Shown here: one piece after another, positions 14,292 to 22,888 of the stretch
How positions within the stretch are numbered: position 1 is the first letter of the stretch
Layout: every line of letters starts with the position of its first letter
Assembly: GCA_016471375.1 (NCBI GenBank)
Contig: WGLZ01000051.1
Location: 1 to 32,393 of the forward strand
DNA: 32,393 bases
Reading direction: 5' to 3'
Source of the DNA: Cyanobacteria bacterium RI_101
GTDB taxonomy: Bacteria > Cyanobacteriota > Cyanobacteriia > Cyanobacteriales > Microcystaceae
Made by a program: the position numbers and the translations under genes
Notes under the pieces: generated by a model
What the model saw: the letters and a program-made list of their open reading frames with translations, nothing else
Database searches by the model: none
Told to the model about the DNA's origin: nothing

Positions 14292-15533
14292 ATGGTTTCT
14301 TTCCCCCAGATTAATCTCGACCCCCTCCGGCGCTTGTGGGATAGCGGAACCGCCCCGGTGAGTCAGGCGTTACTTAAACACTTAACGGTGGACGAAGGGG
14401 AAATTCGGGCTATTTTAGCGGAAGCCCGGGCCCAACTGCCCACCACCGAGGCGCTGTTGCTAGGAAAACCCCAAGCGGGGAAAAGCTCCCTAATTCGAGG
14501 GCTAACGGGCGTCTCGGCGGAGATTATCGGTCAGGGTTTCCGGCCCCACACCCAACACACCCAACGCTACGCCTATCCCTCCGCGGATCTGCCTCTGCTG
14601 ATTTTTACCGACACGGTGGGGCTGGGGGATATTGGTAAGCCCACCGCGGAGTTATTAACGGAGTTGACTCAGGATTTAGACCCTGACCCTGAAACCGGAG
14701 TCAAAGCCCAAATTTTGGTGTTAGTGGTGAAAATTACGGATTTCGCCACCGGTAGCTTGCGGGAGATCGCCCGACAACTGAAAAGCCAATATCCCCATCT
14801 CCCCTGTCTGCTGGCGGTCACCTGCCTCCACGAGGTCTATCCCCGGTTAGAAACGGAGCATCCTCCTTACCCGCCGGAGTTTCCCGACCTGTTGCGGGCC
14901 TTTGAGCAGATCAAGACGGATTTTGCGCCCCACTGGGACGAGGCGGTTCTTTTGGACTTTACCCTAGAGGAGGACGGCTTTAACCCCGTGTTCTACGGTT
15001 TGGAGGCGCTGGGGGAGAAACTGACGGCGCTCCTACCGGAGGCGGAGGCCCGGGCCATCCATCAACTGCTGGAAGGGGAAACGGAAAAACGCTTAGGCGG
15101 TCTTTATCGAGACGTCGCCCGCCGCTATATTCTCGCCTTTTCCATTGCGGCGGCCACCCTCGCGGCGGCGCCGCTCCCCTTCGCCACTATGCCAGTATTG
15201 ACGGCGCTTCAGGTTTCTCTCGTGGGTCTGTTGGGGCAGCTCTACGGGCAAACCCTCTCCCCCTCCCAGGCTGGGGGCGTGGTCAGCGCCATTGCCGGGG
15301 GGTTTTTAGCCCAAGCTGTAGGGCGGGAGTTGGTGAAGTTTGTGCCGGGGTTTGGGTCGGCGCTGGCGGCCTCCTGGGCCGCGGCCTACACTTGGTCCTT
15401 GGGGGAGGGCGCCTGCGTTTATTTTGGCGACCTGATGGGGGGCAAAAAGCCAGACCTAAAAAAAATTCGAGCGGCTATGGAGCAGTCCTGGCGGCGCAAT
15501 CACAGCGCCGAAGGCTTGGAGAAATCCGGTTAA
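14292..15533 (+). CDS. Era-like GTPase with C-terminal DUF697-type membrane domain
   Basis: The N-terminal half of this 413-residue protein is a G domain. The P-loop is GKPQAGKSS at about 57-65, switch I lies around FRPHTQHTQ, and G3 is DTVGLGD. The NKxD (G4) motif is not clear: the equivalent strand reads LLAVTCLHE. The C-terminal third is rich in Ala/Gly and hydrophobic (IAAATLAAAPLPFATMPVL and later VSAIAGGFLAQAVG), matching the DUF697 region that anchors such GTPases to membranes. The role of this group in cyanobacteria is unknown to me. An ABC exporter gene follows 58 bases downstream. Confidence 0.8.
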   Translation: MVSFPQINLDPLRRLWDSGTAPVSQALLKHLTVDEGEIRAILAEARAQLPTTEALLLGKPQAGKSSLIRGLTGVSAEIIGQGFRPHTQHTQRYAYPSADLPLLIFTDTVGLGDIGKPTAELLTELTQDLDPDPETGVKAQILVLVVKITDFATGSLREIARQLKSQYPHLPCLLAVTCLHEVYPRLETEHPPYPPEFPDLLRAFEQIKTDFAPHWDEAVLLDFTLEEDGFNPVFYGLEALGEKLTALLPEAEARAIHQLLEGETEKRLGGLYRDVARRYILAFSIAAATLAAAPLPFATMPVLTALQVSLVGLLGQLYGQTLSPSQAGGVVSAIAGGFLAQAVGRELVKFVPGFGSALAASWAAAYTWSLGEGACVYFGDLMGGKKPDLKKIRAAMEQSWRRNHSAEGLEKSG

Positions 15534-15591
15534 GGGCGGTCGCTCCCCCATCTGCTAGGATGAAATTTTTCCCGGCTCCGGGGTCATCGGT

Positions 15592-17328
15592 TTGAAACAA
15601 CGTTCTCACTATTGGCGCCTAGCGCCCTATATTCGTCCCCATTTCCGCACTGTGGGTTTGGCTTTTGTCTGTACCTTAGTGTTTACAGTCTTTTGGCCGA
15701 TTTTAGCCTGGCTGGTGGGCAAGATGGCCGGCTCCATCGGCGCCGGGGATGTGCGCTCGATTTTAACCTTGGCGGGGGTGGCGGCGGCGATTTTCCTGGT
15801 GCGGGGCGCCGCTCAGTACGGGCAGGATTCCCTGATGGCCCAGGCGGCGCTGACCATCGCCTTAGAATTGCGCCAGCGGGTCTATCGCCATCTGCAAACC
15901 CTGGGGTTAAGTTATTTTGAAGGAGCGAAAACGGGGGATTTATCCTACCGCTTAACGGAGGATATCGACCGCATTGGGGAGGTGATTAATAAACTGTTTC
16001 ATGACTTTATTCCCTCGGTTTTGCAGTTGATTGTGGTCTTTGGCTACATGTTTTTTGTCAACTGGCAACTGACTTTGGCGGTGTTGATTGTAGCGCCGAT
16101 TATGGGAGTTTTAATCGGCTTTTTTGGGGAAAAATTACTGCGTCTGAGTCGCCGTAGCCAGACCCGCATTTCTAATCTATCCTCGTTGTTAACGGAGGGT
16201 TTAGGCGCGATTCGCTTAGTCAAGGCCTTCGCCGCCGAGGAGTATCAGCTTAAACTCTTTACCGAGGAAGCGGAGCAACACCGTCGGGCCCAGTTTTTGG
16301 CGGAAAAAGTCAAGGCCCTGCAATTTGTGGTGGTGGGGTTTCTGGAAGCCATGGCGGTGGTTTTCCTCTTTTGTCTGGCGGCGTGGCAGATTTCTTTGGG
16401 GAATTTAACGGGGGTGGGTTTTATTAGTTTTGTCACCGCCGTGGCCATGCTCATCGACCCCATTAGTCACATTACAGCGGATTACAATTTATTCAAACAG
16501 GGGGAAGCCTCCATTGACCGCATTTTTGAACTGTTAATCCTCCAACCCGCAGTGCGAGACCAACCCGGCGCCGTTCCCTTGCCCCGGATTCAGGGGGAGG
16601 TGACCTATGAAAACGTAGGTTTTGATTACGGGAATGGCAAATTGGTATTAAAACAAATCAACTTTACCGCCCGGCCCGGGGAAATGATCGCCCTGGTGGG
16701 AGCCTCCGGCGCCGGTAAAAGCACTCTCGTTAACCTGCTGATGCGTCTCTACGACCCCACGGAAGGCGCCATTTTCATCGACGGGCAAAATATTCAAGGC
16801 GTCACCCTCCAGAGTCTCAGAACCCAGATTGCCATCGTGCCCCAGGACAATATTTTGTTCTCTGGCACCATCGCCGAAAACATCGCCTTTGGGCAAACGG
16901 AGTTAAACCTAGACGCCATTACCGAGGCGGCCAAAATCGCCAACGCCCATCAATTTGTCAGCGAATTCGCCCAGGGTTACCAGACCTACGTGGGGGAGCG
17001 GGGCGTCACCCTCTCCGGGGGCCAGCGCCAGCGCCTGGCCATCGCCCGGGCCGTCCTTCGCAATCCGGGGATCTTAATCCTTGACGAAGCCACCTCGGCG
17101 CTGGACTCGGAATCGGAAAAACTAGTGCAGGAGGCGCTGGAGCGCATTGTTCAAAGGCGCACGGTCTTCGTCATCGCCCACCGTTTAGCCACCGTCCGCC
17201 GGGCTAGTCGTATTTTTGTTCTGGAGCGGGGAGAAATCATTGAAACCGGCACCCATGAGCAACTGTTAGCCCAACAGGGCCGCTACGCCCGTTTCCACTC
17301 CCAACAGTTTGAGACGACGGCGCCCTAG
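15592..17328 (+). CDS. ABC exporter, fused permease and ATPase
   Basis: This 578-residue type IV ABC exporter half-transporter has six membrane helices in the first 300 residues and a nucleotide-binding domain with Walker A GASGAGKST near 367-375, signature LSGGQRQR near 473, Walker B ILILDEATSALD, and H-loop IAHRL. All ATPase residues are present. It is probably a homodimer in the inner membrane (MsbA/multidrug-like); the substrate is unknown. The start is taken as TTG at 15592, since the nearby ATG at 15560 is out of frame and the resulting N-terminus, MKQRSHYWRLAPYIRPHFRT, is typical. A PGM1-related ligase gene lies 42 bases downstream, so a peptide-like export substrate is worth considering. 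Confidence 0.92.
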   Translation: MKQRSHYWRLAPYIRPHFRTVGLAFVCTLVFTVFWPILAWLVGKMAGSIGAGDVRSILTLAGVAAAIFLVRGAAQYGQDSLMAQAALTIALELRQRVYRHLQTLGLSYFEGAKTGDLSYRLTEDIDRIGEVINKLFHDFIPSVLQLIVVFGYMFFVNWQLTLAVLIVAPIMGVLIGFFGEKLLRLSRRSQTRISNLSSLLTEGLGAIRLVKAFAAEEYQLKLFTEEAEQHRRAQFLAEKVKALQFVVVGFLEAMAVVFLFCLAAWQISLGNLTGVGFISFVTAVAMLIDPISHITADYNLFKQGEASIDRIFELLILQPAVRDQPGAVPLPRIQGEVTYENVGFDYGNGKLVLKQINFTARPGEMIALVGASGAGKSTLVNLLMRLYDPTEGAIFIDGQNIQGVTLQSLRTQIAIVPQDNILFSGTIAENIAFGQTELNLDAITEAAKIANAHQFVSEFAQGYQTYVGERGVTLSGGQRQRLAIARAVLRNPGILILDEATSALDSESEKLVQEALERIVQRRTVFVIAHRLATVRRASRIFVLERGEIIETGTHEQLLAQQGRYARFHSQQFETTAP

Positions 17329-17370
17329 GGGATTAGACTGAAAGCTGACGGCGTTTTTTCGGCACAGTTT

Positions 17371-18888
17371 ATGACCCTCGCCTTCCCAGCCCTCAGCGAC
17401 GCGGAACTTATGGATTTCCACCAACTCCAGCAACAGTTGCGGGAGCGTTGGCAAACCGACGCGGCGCTGGAGCGGGACGACTGCGATATTTTAGTTTTAC
17501 CTTCCTTTAGTCTGGATCAACAGGTGGGGCAAAAAGTGGCGGGTTTTCTCCACTACGAAGAGCGCCTCTTGTTTTCCCTGATTCGCCTCCGCAGTCCCAA
17601 CACCCGCCTGATCTACGTCACCAGCCAACCCCTGTCCCCCATGATTGTGGAGTATTATCTCCAACTCCTGGCGGGGATTCCCTTCTCCCACGCCCGCAAT
17701 CGTCTGTTGTTATTAACGACCTACGACAATTCCTTCCATCCCCTGACCCAAAAAATTCTGGAGCGCCCCCGCCTGATTGAGCGCATCCGCCGCGCCCTGC
17801 GACCGGGCCGGGCCTACATCGTCTGCTTTAACGCCACCTTCCTCGAAGCCGAGCTTTCTCTGCGATTACAAGCGCCGCTGTTCGCCGCCAGTCCCGTCCT
17901 CAACTATTGGGGGTCAAAGAGCGGCAGTCGAGAAATTTTCGCGGAGGCGGGGGTTCCCCACCCGGACGGCAGTCCCCAGGTCAGTACGGTGGAAGATTTA
18001 CTGGCGGAAGCCCTGGCGCTCTGGCGCCGGCAACCCCGACTGCCAAAAATGATGATCAAGCTCAACGAGGGCTTTTCCGGGGAAGGGAATGTGGTTCTGC
18101 CCTTGCCGTCCCGCCCGGAGAGCGCCGAGGAACAGAAAGAGGCGATTTTAGCCCAACTGCCCCGTCTCCGGTTTCAGGCCCAGGGGGAAACCTGGGAGAG
18201 TTTTTCCGCCCGCATTCCCGAACTTGGCGCCATTGTCGAGGCCTTTGTGTCCGGGGAAGAAAGCCGTTCTCCCAGCGTCCAGGGCTATATCAACCCCAAA
18301 GGAGAGGTGAGCATTCTCTCCACCCACGACCAAATTTTGGGGGGGCCGGATCAACAAATTTACCTCGGTTGTCGCTTTCCCGCCGTTCAGGAATACCGTC
18401 TTGCCCTCCAGGATTTAGGGTTGAAAATCGGGGCGGCGCTGGCCAAACGGGGCGCCATGGAGCGCTTTGGGGTGGATTTTATGGCCGTCCGACGCGGCGA
18501 CCGCTGGGAACTTTCCGCCATTGAGATTAACCTGCGCAAGGGGGGGACAACCCATCCCTTTATGACCTTGAAACTCCTGACCAACGGTTTATATAATCCC
18601 GCCACGGGTCTATTTTCTAGTCTGGAGGGCCGGGCTAAATACTATATCGCCTCCGATAACCTCCAAAAGCCCCAGTATAAAGGCCTGCTCCCCGACGACC
18701 TGATGGACATCATCGCCGCCCACCGTCTCCACTTTGACAGTAGCACCCAAACCGGCGCTCTCTTTCACCTCATGGGCGCCCTCTCGGAGTTTGGCAAACT
18801 GGGGCTAACCTGCATCGGCAACTCCCCCGCGGAAGCGGAGGCGCTCTATCAACGGGTGGAATCCTGTTTAGACTTGGAAACGAGTTAA
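17371..18888 (+). CDS. PGM1-related ATP-grasp peptide ligase-like protein
   Basis: The product is a 505-residue protein. Its N-terminal domain carries LIYVTSQPLSPMIVEYYLQL, and later parts form an ATP-grasp fold: MMIKLNEGFSGEGN (lysine and glycine-rich loop), IVEAFVSGEESRSPSVQGYI, STHDQILGGPDQQIYLGC, and the metal-binding ELSAIEINLRKGGTTHP. This is the pattern of proteins annotated as peptide ligase PGM1-related, after the enzyme that ligates peptides in pheganomycin biosynthesis. Cyanobacterial members are widespread and their substrate is unknown. Position right behind an ABC exporter suggests that its product may be exported. Confidence 0.85.
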   Translation: MTLAFPALSDAELMDFHQLQQQLRERWQTDAALERDDCDILVLPSFSLDQQVGQKVAGFLHYEERLLFSLIRLRSPNTRLIYVTSQPLSPMIVEYYLQLLAGIPFSHARNRLLLLTTYDNSFHPLTQKILERPRLIERIRRALRPGRAYIVCFNATFLEAELSLRLQAPLFAASPVLNYWGSKSGSREIFAEAGVPHPDGSPQVSTVEDLLAEALALWRRQPRLPKMMIKLNEGFSGEGNVVLPLPSRPESAEEQKEAILAQLPRLRFQAQGETWESFSARIPELGAIVEAFVSGEESRSPSVQGYINPKGEVSILSTHDQILGGPDQQIYLGCRFPAVQEYRLALQDLGLKIGAALAKRGAMERFGVDFMAVRRGDRWELSAIEINLRKGGTTHPFMTLKLLTNGLYNPATGLFSSLEGRAKYYIASDNLQKPQYKGLLPDDLMDIIAAHRLHFDSSTQTGALFHLMGALSEFGKLGLTCIGNSPAEAEALYQRVESCLDLETS

Positions 18889-18973
18889 CTGACGAGAGAA
18901 GTGAAAGTTAAGGCGCGTCCTCGCCCTAAAGCCTGCCGTTAGCGCTTTTCAGACTGTCGAGAATTAATAGAAT

Positions 18974-19369
18974 TTAAAGGCCCGCTCCTTCTGGATTAGA
19001 TAAACTGGTTCTTTCTTTTTCTAGTTTTAACTCCGCTTCCAGTTCTTTGCTGAGGAAATAATTGAGGAAAGTCCGAATCACCGCGATTAGAGCTAACTGT
19101 CCTAAACTTTCCAAACTAGGGGCGACGGTGGTGGCTAAAATATCGGCGCCGAGTTGAAATTCGAGAGCCAGCGCCAACCAGGTTCCAAAACATAATCGAA
19201 GGGTGTTAAAGGACTGGAAACGATTGGTTCTTAAATTGAGACGCCAAGCCAAGCGGAGGGTTTGCGCAAAACCTAAAATAACACAGAGAACAGAAGCCAT
19301 CTCTAGGCAAAATTTAGAGAGGGTAACGATTTGGGCAAGAGTGTGTTCTAAAAAATGTAAAGATTCCAT
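18974..19369 (-). CDS. DUF1622 membrane protein
   Basis: This is a 131-residue integral membrane protein with three hydrophobic segments: LEMASVLCVILGFAQTL, then LCFGTWLALALEFQLGADIL, and SLGQLALIAVIRTFLNYFLS. The motif around FGTWLALALEFQLGADILATT and RTFLNYFL is characteristic of DUF1622. No function is established. It is the last of three minus-strand membrane-protein genes, and 118 bases containing a palindromic repeat separate it from the DUF202 gene. It is convergent with the ATP-grasp gene, 85 bases away, where I see no clear terminator. Confidence 0.82.
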   Translation of the reverse strand: MESLHFLEHTLAQIVTLSKFCLEMASVLCVILGFAQTLRLAWRLNLRTNRFQSFNTLRLCFGTWLALALEFQLGADILATTVAPSLESLGQLALIAVIRTFLNYFLSKELEAELKLEKERTSLSNPEGAGL

Positions 19370-19420
19370 TGTTAATCTTTGTTTAAGAGGATGTTTAGAA
19401 GTCCCTAACTCTCTACTTGA

Positions 19421-19461
19421 ATCCCCCTAAATCTCCCTTTGCAAGGGGGGTTAGGAGGGAT
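19421..19461. repeat. Palindromic repeat between the DUF1622 and DUF202 genes
   Basis: ATCCCCCTAA and TTAGGAGGGAT form the outer arms, and TCCCTTTGCAAGGGGGG forms the inner stem. It belongs to the same C-tract/G-tract family as the elements at 22690 and 7823. In the transcript it could act as a partial terminator between the two genes. Confidence 0.6.
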
Positions 19462-19487
19462 AAAATCAGCGCTTTTGTAAACAATTT

Positions 19488-19883
19488 TTAATTCCCCTTG
19501 ACTAAAATACCGATAAAGGCAAAAAAGCCGACTCCGATTAAGGCGATGGCGACAATAAAACTGAGAGATAAGCGAGGCGTGTAAGTAAAATGCCCCCTTT
19601 CAATTTGTTTTAAGTCGCGACGATGGGACAGCGCCGCCGCTAAGAGAGCCAGGGTGCCGATGGAAATAAACGCTAGTCCTAAGATCCGGGAAAGATTTAA
19701 GGCGTTGACGCCGGTGTCAAAAGCGCCGTGAATAGCGGCCACCACCCGGTCAATCCCAAAACCAAAACTAATCAGAGATAAACTGGTGCGAATCCAAGCC
19801 ATTAAAGTCCGCTCCGCGGCGGCGCGGTTGCGTTCCTTGGCGAGTTCGTTGGTCATATTGTAGGGTTCTGGCGGAGAACTCAT
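19488..19883 (-). CDS. DUF202 / YidH family membrane protein
   Basis: This 131-residue protein starts MSSPPEPYNMTNELAKERNR. The motif AAERTLMAWIRTSLSLISFG is the signature of DUF202, and a conserved arginine lies in the first membrane helix. Two further helices follow (ILGLAFISIGTLALLAAAL and SFIVAIALIGVGFFAFIGIL). E. coli homologues are YidG/YidH; function is unknown. It begins 21 bases after the pentapeptide-repeat gene stop, so the two are probably co-transcribed. Confidence 0.9.
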   Translation of the reverse strand: MSSPPEPYNMTNELAKERNRAAAERTLMAWIRTSLSLISFGFGIDRVVAAIHGAFDTGVNALNLSRILGLAFISIGTLALLAAALSHRRDLKQIERGHFTYTPRLSLSFIVAIALIGVGFFAFIGILVKGN

Positions 19884-19904
19884 GGGTTTGAGTAAGGGAG
19901 CCGG

Positions 19905-20633
19905 TTAAGTCTTGGGGGAAGCAGAGGAATCTGGAGCGGATAACAGAGTGTTTTCTAAACGAGCCGAGGTTAAATCAACCCCCTCAAGATTAGCGCCGGT
20001 GAGGTTCGCTTGGGTCAAATCGGCGCCGGTTAAATTGGCCTGACTTAAATCGGCGCCGGTTAAGTTCGCTTCAGTTAAATCCGCTTGACTGAGATCCGCG
20101 TTTTGCAGATCGGTATAGCGTAAATCCGCCCCTTTTAAAACGGCGCCGGCTAACTTGGCATGGCGTAGGCGGGTATAGGGAATTTCCAGTTGTTCTAAGT
20201 TACAGCCCTCTAGATTGAGATAATCAAGATAAATCCCCGCGGCGCCGACCATTTCTAGAGCTTCAATGCGAGCAATGGCGTAGGGTCTTCCTTGGGTGTT
20301 ATTAATGATTTCTAAGGCTTCTAAATTGCTTTGCTGTTTGCGCTTAGAGCTTTCGAGGATATACATCCAGGCGGCGGTGATAATACTAAAAGACTCTACA
20401 TTACCGACGCTAATCACGTCTCCTAATTTAGCGGTTAGACAGTCTTGACTAAATTGAGCTTGGTTGCAGGTTTCAAAACGATGGACAAGTCCTAAAATTC
20501 CTAAAGAAATGAGGGAAGCGATCAGTAAACGGAAGCCAAAGGAGTGTCTGAGCAGACGAAAAAAGGGATTTTTTTTCCGCCGTTTCTGGGTCTCAAACCA
20601 GGTGGTTTTTCGATGGGGGGAAGTAGTCGGCAT
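19905..20633 (-). CDS. Membrane-anchored pentapeptide-repeat protein
   Basis: The 242-residue product has a basic N-terminus and a hydrophobic segment (LLIASLISLGILGLV) at about 34-48. A second hydrophobic patch, FSIITAAWMYIL, lies near residue 85. A right-handed beta-helix of A(D/N)LxX pentapeptides follows from about 145 to 230, for example LTGADLSQANLTGADLTQAN. Such proteins are abundant in cyanobacteria, with mostly unknown function. The repeat is regular and uninterrupted. The gene heads the small unit with DUF202 and DUF1622. The underlying DNA repeats carry several GGCGCC palindromes, which fits resident DNA. Confidence 0.9.
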   Translation of the reverse strand: MPTTSPHRKTTWFETQKRRKKNPFFRLLRHSFGFRLLIASLISLGILGLVHRFETCNQAQFSQDCLTAKLGDVISVGNVESFSIITAAWMYILESSKRKQQSNLEALEIINNTQGRPYAIARIEALEMVGAAGIYLDYLNLEGCNLEQLEIPYTRLRHAKLAGAVLKGADLRYTDLQNADLSQADLTEANLTGADLSQANLTGADLTQANLTGANLEGVDLTSARLENTLLSAPDSSASPKT

Positions 20634-20698
20634 TGTGGGTTAGCCCATAAATACAAAAGATTTAAGAGATTGTTTGAAAAGGGTCGGCGCCTTGGTTT

Positions 20699-20810
20699 TA
20701 TCCCCCCTAACCCCTACTTCGACAAGCTCAGTACGACGCCTTTGAAAGGGGGGAACCGGCCTTCAAAGTCCCTCTCCCTCTTTGGGAGAGGGATTTAGGG
20801 TGAGGGTCAA
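20699..20810. repeat. Composite palindromic repeat upstream of the pentapeptide gene
   Basis: ATCCCCCCTAACCCC is followed by CTTCGACAAGCTCAGTACGA, then GAAAGGGGGG and a CCCTCTCCCTCTTTGGGAGAGGG hairpin-type unit that ends in a TTTAGGGTGAGGGTCA segment. Its parts recur at 7764-7855 (inverted) and 30750-30802. Together with the A/G-rich tail to 20874, it fills the gap between the pentapeptide gene and the porin stop. Confidence 0.65.
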
Positions 20811-20874
20811 GGTTTGAAGCGTACTATTTATAAAAGTGAGATGCTCCCGATTTAGGGGGATTCATAAACATCTT

Positions 20875-22560
20875 CTAAAAAACAAAAGTGGTGCGAATGA
20901 CGCCAATAACGTCGCTACCGTTGCCCCGGTCTTGGTTCGGCGCTAGGAGCCAAATAAATCCCGGCGTGATGGAAATGTTATTGTTCAACGCGTAGCGATA
21001 AAAGCCCTCTAGATGAACCGGCACGTCCACTTTAAAGGGTTGGGGATTGCCGCCGTTGAATCCGGTTAAATAGGGCTGAGCGCCGACGACAAAACCCAAT
21101 AAATCCCCTTCTTTAGCGACGTTGGCAAAACCGAGGGTCAGGGCGTAGCTTAAAATATCGCCGTCCCCTTGACCGATTAAGCGGGCGTTGGTCGCGGAAA
21201 ACCAGCCGCTAACGGCGATGTCGGCGCTGGGTTGCCAAGCGAAATTAAGGCCGTAGGCGTTGCTAATGACGGGATATTGATCAATGCCTAAACGCTCTCC
21301 AAAGAGGACGTCTTGCCCGGCTAAACTATTGGCCACGGCGGTGCCCGCTATGCCTAAACCGTTGTAGTTAAAACCAAACCGTCCTGGGGGACTATAGTCG
21401 TTCAGATAAACCGCGGCGAGGGAAAATTCCTTAATCGGTTGCCAGGTCAACTGCCCCAAAGCGCCGTAACCGCCGTTAAATAAGCCTTGTCCTTGTTTTG
21501 GGTTTCCCGCTTCTAAGCCGGAGGCTAGATAACCGGCGGATAATTTTAGAGAGTCGAAGACTTGATAGTTGAACATCACCCCCGTGCCGCCGCCGCCCAA
21601 GCTATAAATAGGATTCCGTTGCCCAAATTCCGAGAGGGAACCCCGCCCGCCGCTGGCGTCGTCTAGGAGGGGATTTTGAGTGGGAACAAAGGGTTGATAG
21701 GCGCTGGAGCTACTGGTTACATTCACCAGCAATTTTTCGCTCAGGGGGAAAATATATTGCAACGCCAACATCTGTAAAGAGTTGTTAGTATTCGCCGCAA
21801 ATTGAGAAGATAAGGTGCCCTCCGCCGTTTCCTGGGGAACCGCGAAACCAAAGGGCGTGGGGGTTTCAACCCCCGGTAAATTAAAGCTCGTTCGCAGGGG
21901 CGCGTTCCCGGCGAATAAACTGGTAATTAAGGCGTCGTGACCGGTAAAGCTGGTGATTAGGTTTAAATTTGTCCGATACTGTAAAACCGTTTGATTACGG
22001 CTATTACTCTTCCCAAAAACATCCGCCACACTGAAGATCGCCGAACCCATTAATTTAGTGGTGGTGGAAAAGCTATGGTCTTCCAAATAAGCCAAGCGAT
22101 GCTCTAGGTTGTCAACCTTGCCTCCAAGGGCGCCTAATTCGGCGGCAAAACTTTGGGCTAATCGTTTAAGAACGTCTAGATCTTCCCGCAGGACGGCGCT
22201 ATTTTCCGCCAGTAATTTCTCCACCGTATTTAAACAGGCGTTTAACCCCGCCGCAAACTCCCAACGACTCAGGGCCCGATTGCCCCGAAAAGCGCCGTCG
22301 GGATAACCGGCGATACAGCCGTAGCGGGCCACTAAACTTTGCAACGCTTCATAGGCCCAATCCGTGCTTTGTACGTCCCGCAATTGCTCCACGGCGTTAA
22401 TTTGCGCCAGGGGATCGCCATTAACCGTTAGGGTTCCTTTTCGTTGACGGATTTCCCGTAAGTCCCGCGGTTTTTCCCATAAAATTGACTCTGTTTCTTG
22501 GGCAGGAAGGGAAGGGACAAAACCTAAAAAGATTAACAAAAATAGACTTAGGCGTAACAT
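20875..22560 (-). CDS. Cyanobacterial outer-membrane porin (SLH + OprB-type; iron-uptake porin family)
   Basis: This is a 561-residue precursor. A signal peptide of about 20 residues (MLRLSLFLLIFLGFVPSLPA) is followed by an SLH domain at about 55-115 (QLRDVQSTDWAYEALQSLVA, then GYPDGAFRGNRALSRWEFA), which binds peptidoglycan-linked polysaccharide. A coiled coil follows (LAQSFAAELGALGGKVDNLE), and then a long beta-barrel rich in alternating Gly/aromatic strands that ends in TTFVF. The architecture matches the SomA/SomB-like major porins of cyanobacteria, including members annotated as iron-uptake porins. A GAGGAG ribosome-binding site 10 bases before the ATG fixes the start. It lies downstream of the amidase/sulfatase genes on the same strand. 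Confidence 0.93.
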   Translation of the reverse strand: MLRLSLFLLIFLGFVPSLPAQETESILWEKPRDLREIRQRKGTLTVNGDPLAQINAVEQLRDVQSTDWAYEALQSLVARYGCIAGYPDGAFRGNRALSRWEFAAGLNACLNTVEKLLAENSAVLREDLDVLKRLAQSFAAELGALGGKVDNLEHRLAYLEDHSFSTTTKLMGSAIFSVADVFGKSNSRNQTVLQYRTNLNLITSFTGHDALITSLFAGNAPLRTSFNLPGVETPTPFGFAVPQETAEGTLSSQFAANTNNSLQMLALQYIFPLSEKLLVNVTSSSSAYQPFVPTQNPLLDDASGGRGSLSEFGQRNPIYSLGGGGTGVMFNYQVFDSLKLSAGYLASGLEAGNPKQGQGLFNGGYGALGQLTWQPIKEFSLAAVYLNDYSPPGRFGFNYNGLGIAGTAVANSLAGQDVLFGERLGIDQYPVISNAYGLNFAWQPSADIAVSGWFSATNARLIGQGDGDILSYALTLGFANVAKEGDLLGFVVGAQPYLTGFNGGNPQPFKVDVPVHLEGFYRYALNNNISITPGFIWLLAPNQDRGNGSDVIGVIRTTFVF

Positions 22561-22689
22561 GGTAAATAAAGCTCCTCGCGCAATTAGAGTAAATTTTGTA
22601 TGGCAGACCTAAATGGTTGGTGAACACAATCCAATGATTATTACCCCTAACTCCCATTGGAACGGCTACCGTGTACATGCAAGTATCAC

Positions 22690-22766
22690 GATCCCCCCTA
22701 ACCCCCCTTGGAAAGGGGGGAAAACTTCTCAAAGTCCCCCTTGTATAAGGGGGATTTAGGGGGATC
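22690..22766. repeat. MITE-like palindromic repeat
   Basis: A 77-base element with inverted ends GATCCCCCCTAA and TTTAGGGGGATC and two internal hairpins: CCCCCCTTGGAAAGGGGGG, and CCCCCTTGTATAAGGGGG. It sits in the 328-base gap between the amidase and porin genes, which otherwise shows nothing clear. It is small and non-coding and could attenuate read-through into the porin gene. Confidence 0.7.
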
Positions 22767-22888
22767 AAACCCAAAATTTAGGTCTTTAGCCAAGATCTGT
22801 ATACACAGTAGATTGGAAAGGGGGGCGTTAAATAAAGGCTGTTCATCATTCACTTAAACCCGCTATATAACCCATCACAATTTTGCAT

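Noticed and set aside
17907-18524. 205-residue plus-strand frame inside the ATP-grasp gene
   Set aside because: It is out-of-frame shadow with Gly/Arg/Pro-rich composition; the ATP-grasp frame carries conserved motifs throughout.
22421-22774. 117-residue minus-strand frame with proline-rich start
   Set aside because: It covers a MITE-like repeat and overlaps the porin N-terminus in another frame; composition is repeat-derived.
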